Positions 63,801 through 64,000 of a DNA stretch of 64,000 nucleotides are shown here, piece after piece. The position numbers and the translations under genes are program-made. This stretch comes from Imbricaverruca yamaguchii (taxonomy: Eukaryota; Arthropoda; Thecostraca; Neoverrucidae). The notes beneath the pieces were generated by a model that saw nothing but the letters and a program-made list of their open reading frames with translations, was not told where the DNA came from and ran no database searches. Location of the stretch: positions 682,001 through 746,000 of the forward strand of contig JAOTOL010001471.1 in the NCBI GenBank assembly GCA_034440575.1. Reading direction: 5' to 3'. Each line of letters begins with the position of its first letter. Within the stretch, counting starts at the first letter, position 1.

Positions 63801-64000
63801 TGGATAGCGGACATCTATGCGTTGGAATCATTCGGCTAAGTAAAACCTATAATTTTGTGCGGTACCCAGTTTTTTACCCGAATGACCTTTCTTGACCTCT
63901 GGAGATCGGACTATTCGTCCTTCTGAATAATTGTTTGCCTTACTTTTGCAAGTGACAAAGATGATATCCTGACAAAATGAACGAAATCGGAGGGTATGCG
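60881..64000. repeat. Large imperfect inverted repeat, continues past window
   Basis: The reverse complement of 63085-63990 aligns with 60881-61795 along its whole length. Landmarks in both arms: CTTGCAAAAGTAAG, CACCAAAGTTG, ATCATGGTGACACATTGGAT, CTCATAGTTT, the GTGCA(G/C)TATTGCC box, CCTTCCTAAATACATTAATC and TACCGAATAACATTTTCC. Between the arms, 61640-62130 is tandemly repeated at 62270-62700, and 62701-62965 is an inverted partial copy. TTTGACCTCAGGTCA recurs throughout. The frames here (up to 197 codons) have no homology. Confidence 0.88.

Overview
The window looks like genomic DNA from an invertebrate animal, possibly an arthropod (the arthropod placement is a weak inference). It holds spliced genes with GT-AG introns, tRNA-derived SINEs, hAT-like and fold-back MITEs, a decayed Ty3/Gypsy element and many minisatellites. 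There is no bacterial-style operon, Shine-Dalgarno site or CRISPR array. Most long open frames are chance products of tandem repeats.

Two protein-coding genes can be supported. On the + strand at 9800-10678 is an intronless, divergent class A (rhodopsin-like) seven-transmembrane receptor of 292 aa. On the - strand, from 48006 down to 19593, is a complete inosine-5'-monophosphate dehydrogenase (IMPDH) gene. I reconstructed all 12 coding exons with consensus splice sites and consistent phases. Together they give 1548 nt, or 515 aa plus stop, very close to the 514 aa of animal IMPDH, with the catalytic Cys, flap Arg-Tyr and CBS region intact. The two genes converge on a block of minisatellites (14.9-19.5 kb), whose last array starts about 60 bp after the IMPDH stop codon.

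Layout: 1-9.6 kb is intergenic, with a partial transposon end, a 300-bp tandem duplication, CA/GT/GA simple repeats and a SINE. 9.6-10.7 kb is the receptor. 10.7-14.9 kb is intergenic with small MITE and retroposon remnants. 14.9-19.5 kb is stacked minisatellites (28, 114, 51 and 22 bp). 19.6-48.0 kb is IMPDH, whose introns carry SINEs and arrays. Several of those arrays are tandem copies of the gene's own exon-intron junctions. 48.3-50.9 kb is a sharply bounded CpG desert that I infer to be a first intron behind a non-coding 5' exon. 51-54 kb holds a hAT-type MITE and a very old minisatellite. 53.8-58.9 kb is a dead Gypsy element truncated by a 396-bp fold-back MITE. 60.9-64.0 kb is one side-to-side inverted repeat running off the window.

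The most unusual features are: (i) IMPDH exons 5, 6, 8 and 9 have splice junctions duplicated into neighbouring introns, giving decoy donors and a near-perfect decoy acceptor followed by an in-frame stop; (ii) the CpG desert contains a SINE copy visibly decayed from CpG to TpG/CpA; (iii) a roughly 50-bp retroposon flanked by long target-site duplications recurs; (iv) a MITE family with hAT-like termini has an interior built from GGAGCC hexamers.
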